Positions 1-9,900 of a DNA stretch of 46,589 nucleotides are shown here, one piece after another. Origin of the DNA: Chara braunii (taxonomy: Eukaryota; Streptophyta; Charophyceae; Charales; Characeae); the NCBI GenBank assembly GCA_003427395.1, contig BFEA01000465.1:526951-573539 (forward strand), in the 5' to 3' direction. Numbering within the stretch: position 1 is the stretch's first letter; each line of letters starts with the position of its first letter. The translations under genes and the position numbers were made by a program. The notes below the pieces were generated by a model. That model worked only from the letters and a program-made list of their open reading frames with translations. It was not told the DNA's origin and made no database searches.

Positions 1-477
1 AAAAAAAAAAAAAAGGAAAACAAACAAAAGAACAGTCTTTGCAGACTGTGCGGGAGCACAAAGGCTCCCACTTCATTTTGGACAGATGATTGTGGCCGCA
101 AAATCTTGAGATCTCGCGGCCCACAGTTCATACCCGGAAAGCAAGAGGGGGTTCGAGAAGTTGAGTGGAGAGTGAGAGAGAGAGAGAGAAATGGGGGGAT
201 GAGGAGAGGAGGACCTGCTCCTCTTGATCTTCCAGCTGCCTCCCCGTTGTTAGGGGGGGGGGAGAAGAAAAATAAAAGAAAAGAAAAGAAGAAAAAGAAA
301 AGAAAAGAAAACGAGAAACGAGATCTGATTTTTCTTTGAAATCTGTATTTTTTGGTTTGGGCCACTATTTGTTTGGTGGCGGAAAACAATTTTGTTCGTC
401 TTGATTTTTTTTTTTTCTAGGTAGTAAGGCACCTAGGCCATGTGCATGGATTTTTTTAGATTTTTTTATTAAACCAC
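1..477. repeat. purine-rich low-complexity left edge
   Basis: The window opens with a run of 14 A. Positions about 170-320 are almost pure purine, with an AG microsatellite, a G run and AAAAG-type repeats, and 400-470 is T-rich. No gene, RNA or transposon is recognisable. The open frames here are simply the translation of purine or pyrimidine tracts. Confidence 0.6.
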
Positions 478-830
478 TAGTACCTTTGCCGCTTGGGAAA
501 ATAGAGGACCTCGGGTAGGCGTCCGACCTTTTCAGAGGCCGAAACGAAACGACGGCCGTCGATCAGATTTATCAATGGCAGTCGTCGTCGGGTCCGAACT
601 CTAAAAATTCAGGAGTTTGGGAAAATTGCCAGTTTTCCCTACTATTTTCCCACGCGGGAAAGGTACTAGTGTCGCTTGGGAAAATAGCAAGCCTCGGGTA
701 GGCGTCTGACCTTTTTCAGAGGCCGAAACGAAACGACGGCCGCCGATCAGATTTATCAATGGCAGTCGTCGTCCGGCCCGACCTCCGAAAATTCAGAAGT
801 TTGGGAAAACTGTCAGTTTTCCCTTCACCC
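478..830 (+). repeat. tandem duplication, ~180-bp unit, two copies
   Basis: Copy 1 covers about 478-645 and copy 2 about 664-830. Both contain GCTTGGGAAAATAG, CTCGGGTAGGCGTC, then CAGAGGCCGAAACGAAACG, GATCAGATTTATCAATGGC and a GGGAAAA...AGTTTTCCC ending. Divergence is roughly 10 percent, mostly transitions. No coding content is supported. On the minus strand just right of copy 2 (840-860) lies a tRNA B-box-like GAGTTCAAATCC, so this may be the tail of a tRNA-derived repeat, but that is weak. Confidence 0.75.
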
Positions 831-853
831 CGCTCAGAGCCTGTCAGGATTTG

Positions 854-1018
854 AACTCGTGAGTTTTCACAAGTTGTTTCCCTACTCCTCCCAACTCTGA
901 CAACAATCCTCCCCGTTTTCAAGGGTGGGTAGCAGAGGTGAGGGAGATGTTGTTGCCCCCAACTGCATGCTCCTGGCTTAGATTAAAGCCAGGAACAGTA
1001 CAGTTGGGAGAATCTAAG

Positions 1019-1054
<36 letters not shown>

Positions 1055-1877
1055 AGGACACTTGTCCTCACCAGCTTTTACCTTTGGCACAAGCTGCCAG
1101 AGGTAACGGTCAGACTCTCGTTTTCAAGGGGAGTCTGGAAAGTTAAAAGTCACCTGAGGGAAAAGGCGAAGTACAGCCTTTTCCTTGATGTATCTGCACT
1201 GGGAAAAGTGCCCAGATACATCAAACTGAAAGAGGCTGTAACCTTTTAAGCCCCTTATCAGAAAAACAATAGAAAAACAGATTTGGAAATGCCAAAAATT
1301 CAGCTATTTTGTGAAAATCCGAGATAGCTTAATTAAAGAGAAGGAAATAAAAAAAGTCACGACCACGAATGTGGCCGCGACTATGATCAGATACAGGCCA
1401 AACTGGCCTGGGTGTGACTCAGGCCAGAGGCTGGGGAACTGGACGGTCAGTGAGGGGAACTTGGTTGGAAACAACCATTTTCCCGCTGAACCTGCACTCA
1501 GTGTGGGGTTGCGTGCAGGAAAAAAGGAGAAAACGAGGCGGGCAGTTGAGTACAATTGTCACCCTAAGTGTGTGGCTGAGGTAAGACAGCCTCAGTCCGT
1601 TGATCTGACTCAGATCAACGGCCCCAGGCAAGTGACGAATTTTGCCTGGGAGCAACTGAGGTTGTTGCTGCCCTCCTCAGCCACTACAAAAGAGGCAGTT
1701 GTCCCCCTGCTGCCTCACACTTTCCTCCAACTGCAAGTGTGCGACATCACACATTCCTCATCGCAGGAGTGTTGGAGAGGACTCGGAGGTAGGAGTGTTG
1801 TCGGCGGAGCTGGAGGACTGCGGAGGAGCGCGACGAAGGAGGAGACAGCCATAGCCTTGGCTGGAGCACTCTGCTCC
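854..1877. repeat. row of consecutive unrelated stem-loops
   Basis: Short inverted repeats follow one another here, each with a different sequence. Perfect arms include 958-965/1001-1008 (8 bp) enclosing 971-979/986-994 (9 bp), 1053-1060/1063-1070 (8), 1110-1116/1131-1137 (7), 1159-1167/1176-1184 (9), 1185-1196/1213-1224 (12), 1394-1400/1404-1410 (7), 1462-1467/1472-1477 (6, GAAA loop), 1491-1497/1513-1519 (7), 1597-1608/1610-1621 (12), 1623-1631/1642-1650 (9), 1692-1698/1710-1716 (7), 1716-1722/1735-1741 (7) and 1863-1868/1872-1877 (6). Imperfect ones lie at 854-875 and 1356-1381. A 33-nt T run sits at 1021-1053. The plus-strand open frame at 1311-1901 is most likely incidental. Confidence 0.7.
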
Positions 1878-2108
1878 ACCCCTTGGCAAGCTGGTCTCTA
1901 AGAGAACTCTGCGGCAGCGTGGTGAGGAGCGGCAGTGGAGCGTGGCAAGGAGCGACGGGGAGCACGACAAGTGGTGGAGGTATGCCGACCGATATTTTTG
2001 TCAACCATATGGCGTCGGCACGACACCTTTATTTTGAGGGGTGACACTGCCGTTTTCACTGCACGTCGACGACTTTTTGTTTTGAAGAGTGACGCTGCCG
2101 TTTTCACG

Positions 2109-2450
2109 GCACGGTAGTACAGCGAGGCGGAGCACCGCCGTCTTTTTGCGGTGGTACGACACGGTGAATCGCCGCTGTCTTTTTACAGTGGTACGACACA
2201 ACGAAGCGCCGCCATTTTTTTTTTGGTGGTATGCCACGGCAAAGCACTGCCATTTTGTTTTTACTGTGGTACTGCATGTCGAAGCGCCGTCGTCTTTTGT
2301 GATGTTACGACACGGCAAAGCGCTGCCGTTTTTTTTACGGTGGTATGTCACGACAAAGCACTGCCGTTTTTTTTTCTTTTTTTTTTACGGTGGTACAGCA
2401 CGGCGAAGCGCTGCAGTTTTTTTTTTACGAGGGTTCGGCACGACAATGGA
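2109..2450 (+). repeat. degenerate minisatellite, 36-50-bp unit, about 8-9 copies
   Basis: The core GTGGTACGACACGGCAAAGC followed by GCTGCCG and a T run recurs, with GTGGTA-type starts near 2114, 2151, 2188, 2226, 2266, 2302, 2340, 2390 and 2430. Copies differ by transitions and T-run length. Open frames across it are repeat translations and are not called as genes. Confidence 0.75.
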
Positions 2451-3017
2451 ATTGCGGCAGCAGGGTGGGACGTGCGGCGCGGCAGTGAAGTTTTTTTTTT
2501 TTACGGCGTTGAAAGATTTATGTTATGGCGCGGCGTCTGCTTTTCTTGGTGAAGGTCTGCTATCATTGGTGTGTACGGCAGCAACAACGTGACATGGAGG
2601 CGGTTGACGGCATGCGACGGTACGAAATTAAAGCGCGACAGGCGGTTGTTTTTTTTAATGCGGCACATGAGATAAATATTTTGTCGTTGGGACCAACATT
2701 TGTGGCAGTGGGACTGAACTACTTGGGACTACGTGGATTCAGTTGGGACTGATGTGGGACGCGGGCGGTCATTTGCGGCAGTCTCGAAGCATGCGATTTT
2801 GGGATTCGACATCGGTTTTATTTTTTAAGAAGTGTGGCGGAAACGGTTTTCGACTCAATAGTCATTCGACGAAATGTTTGACAACATGGAACCACCTGGA
2901 ACCGCGTGGGACTATCTAGGAGCGCTTGGGACCAGTTGGGACTCACGTAGTACCAGACCGAGTGTATTTCTGGAACGCATGCGGCTCGCCGTCTTCAAGC
3001 TTGGGCTACCACGGGTG
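2451..3017. other. no gene seen
   Basis: This stretch repeats short TGGGACT/TGGAAC words (for example 2690-2760 and 2885-2950) but has no recognisable coding or RNA feature. Confidence 0.4.
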
Positions 3018-3131
3018 AGGCATGTGAGTGAGAGGTGGTTTTATCATGATTTTCCTTGAGACTACAGCTTTCGGCGTGTAAGTGAGAGGTGGTTTGATCA
3101 GGATTTTCCGTGAGACTACAGCTTTCGACAG
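3018..3131 (+). repeat. 57-bp tandem duplication
   Basis: Two adjacent copies (about 3020-3074 and 3077-3131) share GTGAGAGGTGGTTT, ATCA(T/G)GATTTTCC and GTGAGACTACAGCTTTCG with only a few differences. Confidence 0.8.
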
Positions 3132-4307
3132 CACACATGGGTTGGCTTTTTTGAGTGAGCCAGAGCGCTTCTTCGGCACCACTTCACTCAAGGTCAGTTA
3201 TTTTATCGACTCAGATTCCTTTTCGCACCTGTATGAACCTACACTTTGTTTGGCCCTGTTTGTTTTGAATATTCAAAAGAAAAGGTTGAGTAAAGCATGT
3301 ATGGTCATGCATGTGAAAAGTGAGATCTAACGGGAGTGTGGATTGCTGAATTTTCTGGAACTGCGGTTGTTTTAGTATGTGTAGGTAGGTAGAAGGGTGC
3401 TTGCAAAGGAGATTGATCATGGCTATTTGAGGAAAGGAAAAATGATTATCTTCTTTGCTTCTCACCTGCCTGCACGTCAAAAAAATTTCCTTAATTATGC
3501 AATGTCAGCACTGTAAAAACGAATTCGATTGCATAAAGAAAGCAGATAAGGTTAAACGGACTTGTCATTTTCCCGAAGATTGACCCATTCTATCCCGAAC
3601 GATCTTATCTACCTATACTTGTCAAAATGTTTCTCGTTTTATCACCTCTATCTCTTTTTTGTCTAAGGTACCTTGAACTTACGGAAAGAAAAAGACGGGA
3701 ACAGTTAAAAACTGCTTGAGGTGAACACATTCTCATCTTTCAAGGAAGCATCTGGGGCGGGGGTTCGTTGCTTTAGGAGTCGACCCTGTTATCGACCCAG
3801 AGTGGACCGTTGTACGGGGGGGTACTTTGCCAATTCGGTGAAGACGGTCCGACTTCTGAGATCCGAGCGTTGTGCTCGGAAGAGGAGGAGTTCCTCAGAC
3901 CACTTTCTGGAGGGAGAGACATGCAACACTTCAAGCAATGTACCTGATCAAGAATCATTCGAAAAACAGTCAGTCATCCAATAAGATTAGAAATGTGCGA
4001 AGACGAATACGTGGGTCTAGTCTTAAGTCGGCGGTGGGTTAGAATGAATAACTTTGGCAGCGCATCTCATAAAGTGAAAACTAAGTCCATGCGACTACCT
4101 TGTCGGATGCATCAATATTATTGTCGATAGTCAATTTCTTATTTGTGGTTGACTGATTGTTTTGTGATGTTCGACCTGAGATGGTCAGATTGTATTTCGA
4201 TCTTGTGTTACTGGATGTATCTAATGATGATTTGAGTTTTATCTGTCATTATTTCAGATTGAAAATATTTTTCTATTGACCACGATCTATTCTTTTTTAT
4301 ATATACA
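3132..4307. other. no gene seen
   Basis: A non-repetitive, moderately AT-rich stretch. Frames at 3721-3984 are open on both strands but match no family I can recognise. No RNA gene or repeat boundary is visible. Confidence 0.4.
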
Positions 4308-4482
4308 AGATGGAATGAAAGTCTGGACGAGTTAATGAAATATTTTAATTAAATTTTCATTCTACTACAACAAATACATTCTAATTTATATTGGATTAAC
4401 CTGTTTACGATTGAAAATCCTTACTTAAAATGACAGTCCAATTAAAATATTTAATGAACTCGTCCAGACTTTCATTCCATCT
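4308..4482. mobile_element. MITE-like foldback element, ~43-bp terminal inverted repeats
   Basis: The left end AGATGGAATGAAAGTCTGG, ACGAGTT and AATATTTTAATT is mirrored at the right end as AATTAAAATATTT, AACTCGT and CCAGACTTTCATTCCATCT, with very few mismatches over about 43 bp. The element is 175 bp, AT-rich and has no coding capacity, typical of a non-autonomous DNA transposon. No convincing target-site duplication is visible. Fragments of the same end (TGGAATGAAA) recur at about 4521, 4560 and 4579, suggesting nested or broken copies. Confidence 0.75.
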
Positions 4483-4625
4483 CTAGCATACAGTCAAAAT
4501 AAAAAGGGATACCCTATTCTTGGAATGAAAGTTTGCAAGTAAGATGAAAAAAAATAAAATTGGAATGACATTTTTTAAGATGGAATGAAAATTTAAAATT
4601 TAGATTGTAATTTTATTATAGAATG

Positions 4626-5192
4626 ATTGTTTAATTCTGAGAATTTTTTCCGTTGATGTGGTCGTTTAACTTTCTTTTGACTGGTGTCTAAATGGATTAG
4701 GATATTGTGGGTTTCGCACTTGGTTGAGATCATCCTAGTCGACCGGCGTACGCTTCGTTTCTTAGGAGACCAGCGCCCTAATGAACGAACGACGTCCGGG
4801 TCCAATTGGCGTTTTAATCACACGTGCCTATACTACAGCGAGCAAACGCCCTCGACTGACCTACCTCTGCAATTGCATTTAAAAACTTTCGCATGTGGGT
4901 CGGTAACTCGGTAGGGATACGCCCATAAGGGTGGTGACAACGCCTTAGGGAAGCAAACTTATGCCCCATGGAACCTGTCCTGTCGTAGGGGACCACGACA
5001 TGTACAACTAGCACACCCGACTAGAGCGACGAAGGAACGATGCAACCACTCGGCCGTCTCGGCGGTTCGGGGGATTATTTCGCGTCATTCCCGAGTTGTC
5101 TCTTGAGATTGTTTTTGGTAAACTCCTGCGTGACATGGTCGGGAGGGTTCCCACCTCTTCGCGAAAAAAGACGGTGGCCGATGCGCTCGACA
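4626..5192 (+). repeat. probable 5' LTR (right end defined, left end not)
   Basis: The segment ends GCTCGACA two bases before a tRNA-Asp-type primer-binding site, as expected for the CA-3' end of a 5' LTR. The left boundary is not determined: no second LTR lies in the window for comparison, so 4626 is only the end of the foldback fragments. No coding frame is recognised. Confidence 0.4.
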
Positions 5193-5194
5193 GG

Positions 5195-5212
5195 TGGCGC
5201 TGTTGTCGGGGA
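5195..5212 (+). other. retrotransposon primer-binding site (tRNA-Asp type)
   Basis: TGGCGCTGTTGTCGGGGA matches 16 of 18 bases of the complement of the 3' end of plant tRNA-Asp(GTC). Both differences are C-to-T transitions. It lies immediately downstream of a CA dinucleotide and upstream of a gag remnant on the same strand, the order expected of an LTR retrotransposon leader. Confidence 0.7.
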
Positions 5213-5480
5213 TAACGACAAACTACCGTTGTCCCTAGCGAAACGACACTCGAGTATTTTATTGAATTATTTTGAAGGAGATAAAAGGAGTATGAGAGAT
5301 ATAAAATTTGATCAAATGTGAAGTAGGATTAAGTTATCGAATTACATTGTATAGAGATAGACTGACCTTGTGCCTGATTTTCTGTTATGGTCATGAGAAA
5401 TGAAAGCAGCAAGTGAAAATGAAGGTGGTCATGAAGATTGAGATATATCGAATCTTCAAAGGATAGTTCATCTCCTATAA

Positions 5481-6349
5481 CAGAGGGATGCGGAGAGAGA
5501 AAGTCTGCCAAAAGTAGAAATCCCTCTTTTCGATGACAATTTTGTTTCCACTTTTCTGAATAAGTTTGAACAACTTGCATCCATCAATAACTAGGATGAT
5601 CATAAAATATTATGATTAGTTCTGAGATATATCGAAAATGATCTTGTAAATGTAGTTCGAAAAATAGTCGAAGCATCAACATTGTCGGATTTTCGAGATG
5701 CCATGTTAGAGAAGTTTTGGCTTGGGGATAAATTGACGACATTAGAGGATTTGAAGAATATCAAGCGGGATGCGTACATAGTAGAAGGAAAATTTCTTCT
5801 TGACTATGAAAGGACCGCTCGTCAGATACAAGGTTTAACGGATAAACAAAAATGTATTAGTTTCCTTGCAAATTTCTCTGAGGCAGAGCAGCAGGAACTT
5901 ATCCGTGGGGTAACCGGCAAATCAAATTGGGTCAGGATCCGATCAAATTTCAGCGAAGGGAATTTCAATCAGACACTTCGTTTGCAATTTCGCCTGATGT
6001 AGTCTAAGAGGCAATGTCGAACTGGTAAAAGAAAAGAGGATTCAACCCTCACTTCAATGCTCTCAAAAGTAAGGGGAATAATGAGTGAGATAAAGAAGGA
6101 TTTAGGGAAACAATCAATAATTGATTCGCCTCCCATGAGTAGAAAGAGTAAGAAAGTCTGTATGAATAATCTCTCTCTATGCAAGTTGCTCAGAAGGAAA
6201 ATTCCTGCCAGTTACTATTTCAAGGACGAGAAAAGCGACAAATGGAGAGAGGGAGAAAGTACTGGAAGAACATTGTGTGTAAAAGTTATGGTAGAGTCGG
6301 ACATACTCCAAGTAGGTGTAAGGGGTCGAAAGTCGGCGAAAAACAAGTC
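5481..6349 (+). pseudogene. gag: decayed Ty3/Gypsy-type gag with CCHC remnant
   Basis: The reading frame from about 5481 carries a gag/capsid pattern: PKVEIPLFDDNF, FLNKFEQLA, then TLSDFRDAMLEKF and FLLDYERTARQIQGL. Three in-frame stops break it (TAG 5592, TGA 5613, TAG 6000). All are explicable by C-to-T or G-to-A transitions in W, R and Q codons. A basic linker follows, then a frameshift between about 6200 and 6275, after which 6275-6349 encodes a nucleocapsid knuckle, CKSYGRVGHTPSRC, whose second Cys is Tyr (TGT to TAT). Downstream protease and pol are not recognised; the copy appears truncated near 6360. Placement in Ty3/Gypsy is inferred from gag style and the adjacent primer-binding site; a Copia gag is less likely. 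Confidence 0.65.
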
Positions 6350-6568
6350 GTTTAATTTCTGATTCGATTTTTTTTACCAATTCAGTGTGGGATCATGATT
6401 TGTTTTGTTTTAATCTCTCATAAAAAGATTTTGGGAGAGACCATTTCATAAATATTTTATTTAAGTTTGTGGAGGTTCGCTATGTTCGGTATTATTTGTT
6501 GCACCAGTCCCCGCATGCGCCACCCAACATCCCCCGCTGCTGGAGCGTGGCCGGGTAGTGAGCTACCT

Positions 6569-6628
6569 CTCGGAGTCTCCGCTCACGATCCGGCCACGCT
6601 CGGAGTCTCCGCTCACGACCCGGCCACG
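6569..6628 (+). repeat. 30-bp direct repeat, two copies
   Basis: CTCGGAGTCTCCGCTCACGA followed by (T/C)CCGGCCACG occurs twice back to back, immediately outside the left arm of the long foldback element. Two units translate as near-identical decapeptides, but no gene is supported. Confidence 0.75.
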
Positions 6629-6632
6629 CTCC

Positions 6633-7713
6633 GGCTTCGCTTCTCCTTCCGATCAATGAAACTCAAATTCATCGAATCGTACGCCTGACGCTGACATCAT
6701 CTTCGCTGTGGTTTCTTCAAGTTGGGGTCGTCTCCAGAAACGCGGCTCATTTGATGAGCCACACAAAATTGGAGGCCGGGAATTCCTCCACAAATAACCC
6801 GACCCTGGGAAATACTGCACTGGGACCATTACCCAGCTCTGGACCCCACGGATATGAGGATGGAAAAGATGTCTGCCCACAAAATGCAGGCAAAGAATTT
6901 AGAGCGAGTTTTGCAGGGAAGTGCACTTTGTTTTTTCTGTAATAGGCTTGGATCCCACATGGGGCTTTTCACAAAAAATCGGAAAAGCCTCTCGAAAGGA
7001 GGGTCCTTGCCTTTCGGTCCGTAATTTTTTTTTTGGACTCCACAGGCTCGTCCTTCGAGGGGCTTTCGCAAAAATCCTGCCGAAATATGTTGGTCCATTT
7101 GCGTCGGACCCAATCACGCTGCCGTAAACGAAAAAAAAAAAAAAAAAACTTTGTTTTTTTGGTGCTCGCAGCTTTTAGGGAACAGGGCAGGGGGCTGGCG
7201 GCTTTTGCGAAACAAGTGCCGTTTCGCGGCGGGTGTCGCGGCCTCGATGCACATAGTGAGTAGAAACAGGCGAAATTTGTTTCTGGTCCCGAAAGCCCCG
7301 GTGCATTGTGGGATCCAAAATTTTGCCCAAAATTGCCTCACTAACAATAGTGGGATCCAAGCCATAGGAAAGGTCCCCACCGCCCGCCCCGAAAAAGCAA
7401 AGTATTACGCAAAAAACAAAGTGCACTTCCCCGCAAAACTCGCTCTAAATTCTTTGCCTGCATTTTGTGGGCAGACATCTTTTCCATCCTCATATCCGTG
7501 GGGTACAGACCTGGGTAATGGTCCCAGTACAGTATTCCCAGGGTCGGGTTATTTGTGGAGGAATTCCCGGCCTCTAATTTTGTGTGGCTCATCAAATGAG
7601 CCGAGTTTCTGGAGACGACCCCAACTTGAAGAAACCACAGCGAGGATGATGTCAGCGTCAGGCGTACTATTCGATGAATTTGAGTTTCATTGACCGGAAG
7701 GAGAAGCGAAGGC
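6633..7713. mobile_element. long foldback transposon, ~330-bp inverted arms
   Basis: The left arm (6633 to about 6965) is reproduced in inverted orientation at about 7333-7713. It includes GGCTTCGCTTCTCCTTCC at the tip, CAACTTGAAGAAACC near 7622 against its inverse at 6711, and GGCTTGGATCCCAC toward the centre. Arms are roughly 90 percent identical. The ~370-bp centre holds an A run near 7132 and no recognisable transposase. This is the architecture of a non-autonomous foldback or Mutator-like element. Frames open across the arms are mirror images of each other and are not genes. No target-site duplication could be assigned. Confidence 0.8.
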
Positions 7714-8097
7714 GCGCGAGAACTCAACAGAAACTGCAGCCTGAGCGCGGAGGTGTCGTAGCGCGAAAGGTAAAATCAGGAAAGACGAGCCACTCGTCGG
7801 TCTTACCACCCCGCAGTCGTCCCTCGAGGGTCGCAGATGTCTGCGCGTTGGACGGCCAACCAGCCTAGCAGCCAACCAAGCAAACCTTTTGCTTGCTTTT
7901 TTTTTTCCGTTTGGGGCTTACGAACTTAGAAGGGAGTAGCATAATAATAAAAAAAAAGAAAAAAGGAAGTAGCAGCGAGCGGCGGGGCCCCACTCCGGTG
8001 CCTGACGGACCTGCACAGTGCGTTGGCAGGTTGGCAAGCTGGCAGGCTCGTTCCAGTACACACAGTAGTACCAACCAGGCTAGGGCCGTTTTTGCTT
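7714..8097. other. no gene seen
   Basis: GC-rich, then T/A-rich flank between two foldback elements. Nothing recognisable on either strand. Confidence 0.4.
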
Positions 8098-8209
8098 CCC
8101 CGGGGCTAGGTCCCACTTACACGACACGAATTAAGCGATATTGACCGTAGATTGCAAAGATCAACGGCCAGAATCTCTTAATCAGTGCAAGTGGGACCTT
8201 GTCCCCGGA
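8098..8209. mobile_element. small foldback MITE upstream of the zinc-finger gene
   Basis: The left end CCCCGGGGCTAGGTCCCACTT pairs with the right end AAGTGGGACCTTGTCCCCGG. The interior also pairs imperfectly (CACGAATTAAGCGATATTG against the inverse of CAGAATCTCTTAATCAGTG). The element is about 112 bp and non-coding, and lies about 0.9 kb upstream of the start codon at 9101, so it may sit in the promoter flank. Confidence 0.7.
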
Positions 8210-9100
8210 GGTATTCCCCTTTCCTCTTTTCGTACCGCAGAGTTTAGGAGAGAGTCTTGGCAAGAAAGGGCGGGTCACACTAGCACACTATCTTAGATAG
8301 ATGAATCTGAGCATAATTAACGCCCGACCTGGATGTATCTGACAGCAATTACTTCCAGAAATAAGTGAAAAACTCCCACAAATAAGTGAAAAAAAATCCT
8401 AATTTGAGTATATGCCATGATTCTGGAAGACCGATTCGCGTGGGCGCGTTCTGGGTCTTAGGTGTGTAGTTGTCTTGGAGGGGGACTATAGCACGATACG
8501 ATTCCCGGGTACATAGAAGACATCTGTCTGATTGTGATGAAAAGGGCGCCGAAGGCGGGAGGCAGGCCGATCCGGACGGTTACCGCACCCGCCGCCCGCG
8601 AAGGTGAGGCGGCAGAGAGGAGCGGGTGTCTGTACTCTGTCACCCCGCCCTGCTCAGGCAAGCTCTGTAGTGGTCAAAGTGAGCTAAACTTCCTTGCTCA
8701 TCCTCTCTCTCCTCTCCCTCTCATATATCGATATGAAGTAGCAGCGGGTACCACGTTCGTCGTAGAAGAGGAGCTGGCGAGGGAGGTGAGGTGCTAGGCT
8801 CGCCTAGTCACCACCGCTCGGCGCACTTTCGTCTTCGCCTTCTCCGCCGGCTACTTCCAGGTGTTCGTTCAGTCTGCGAAGTCGTAGAGGTGGAGCTGCG
8901 GGCCGCCCATTGTAGCGGCAATTGATTGATTGCTATCCCATTCGGAAGCAGGAGAGTCGTTGAAGAGTCGCTGAAGTCTCTTGTGCACGCCCCGTCGCAC
9001 AGAACACCGCATTCGCTGCAAAAGCTGCGCTCTCTCTTGGACTCTTTCTCCCTGGTTGGTTGGTTGGTTGGTTCGCTTCAAGATCTTCGTCTTCTTCATC
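8210..9100 (+). promoter_or_regulatory. promoter and 5' leader region of the zinc-finger gene
   Basis: This holds the expected upstream signals only weakly. A CT-rich tract (8701-8720) is followed by a TATA-like CATATATCG near 8722, and then GC-rich sequence. A (TTGG)n tract lies at 9055-9074 and the last leader bases before the ATG are TTCTTCATC. The transcription start cannot be fixed from sequence alone. No other gene is seen. Confidence 0.35.
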
Positions 9101-9173
9101 ATGGGTGGCGGAAATGGGCAGAAGGCCAGGATGGCCAGGGAGAGGAAGGCAAACCAGTCTAATTCGAGCAAAG
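9101..9173 (+). CDS. At2g23090-like zinc-finger protein, exon 1
   Basis: This exon encodes the first 24 residues plus one base of codon 25. It begins MGGGNGQKARMARERK, the basic 4F5/SERF-like N-terminus of the plant At2g23090 family, and ends at a good donor (AAAG|GTATGAG). The start is the only ATG that gives the family's MGGGN opening and is preceded by TTCATC. With exons 2 and 3 the protein is 78 residues, the usual family length. The basic, serine-rich segment (residues 8-25) resembles 4F5 proteins; the family's cellular role is not firmly established and may involve nucleic-acid or protein binding. The intron that follows is 5,989 bp, very large for a 237-bp coding sequence. Confidence 0.9.
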
Positions 9174-9718
9174 GTATGAGTCGACGAACACCGATCTGTC
9201 GCGTTCTGTTTGTTCTTCCACGACTCTCCGTTTCCCACTTTTCGCTTCCCCTCTGGCGTTCTTCCTCTCACTTGCTCTCTGTGCTTTTCTCTGTAAGTCT
9301 CCTCTCCTCTTTCGTGTCTCTCGGGTTTCCTCTCTCTCTCTCTCTGTCTCTCGCACTCTCTTTTCTCTTCTGTTCCTGACTTTCCTTGTGTTTGGCGATC
9401 GTTTGTCTCTGAGTTTTTCATCTGGGGTAGTCAACGAACCCTGAGCTTTTGAGCTGTGAATTTTTATCTCTGAGCGGCTCTCTTCTGGGCCTGGTAATGT
9501 ATCTGGAGCCGCTTGTAGGTGTGAGAGGCGGTTGTCGTGTATCTTCGCCGACTCTTCGGCTTGCTTTCTATAGGTCTCCTCTTTCAATCTCGCTCTTATT
9601 TTTGTCCGAAAAAGCTCCGTTCTGTTGGTGGGGAGTATCACCTGCTTGCTGGATACCGGCTCCAGCGTCCCACAGAAATGCAATTATTACAAAAGGATAC
9701 CTTCTCACGCTGCTCATC

Positions 9719-9900
9719 ACGTTCTCTTGGACTTTCTCACCGCGTTCTCTTGTACTTGCTCAGCACGTGTTCTTGTACTTGCTCAGCACGATCTCTTGTA
9801 CTTGCTCAGCACGATCTCTTGTACTCGCTCAGCACGTTCTTTTGTACTTGCTCACCACGTTCTCTTGTACTTGCTCACGACTTCTTCTTGTACTCTCCTC
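9719..9900 (+). repeat. 23-bp minisatellite, about 8 copies
   Basis: The unit CGTTCTCTTGTACTTGCTCA plus GCA repeats with a few substitutions. Because 23 is not a multiple of three, all three frames stay open and encode the same LVLAQH/CTCSAR-type peptides in rotation; these are not genes. The array lies in intron 1. Confidence 0.85.

Noticed and set aside
1311-1901. 196-codon plus-strand open frame
   Set aside because: It coincides with the row of stem-loops, has no conserved domain, and overlapping frames are open on the minus strand.
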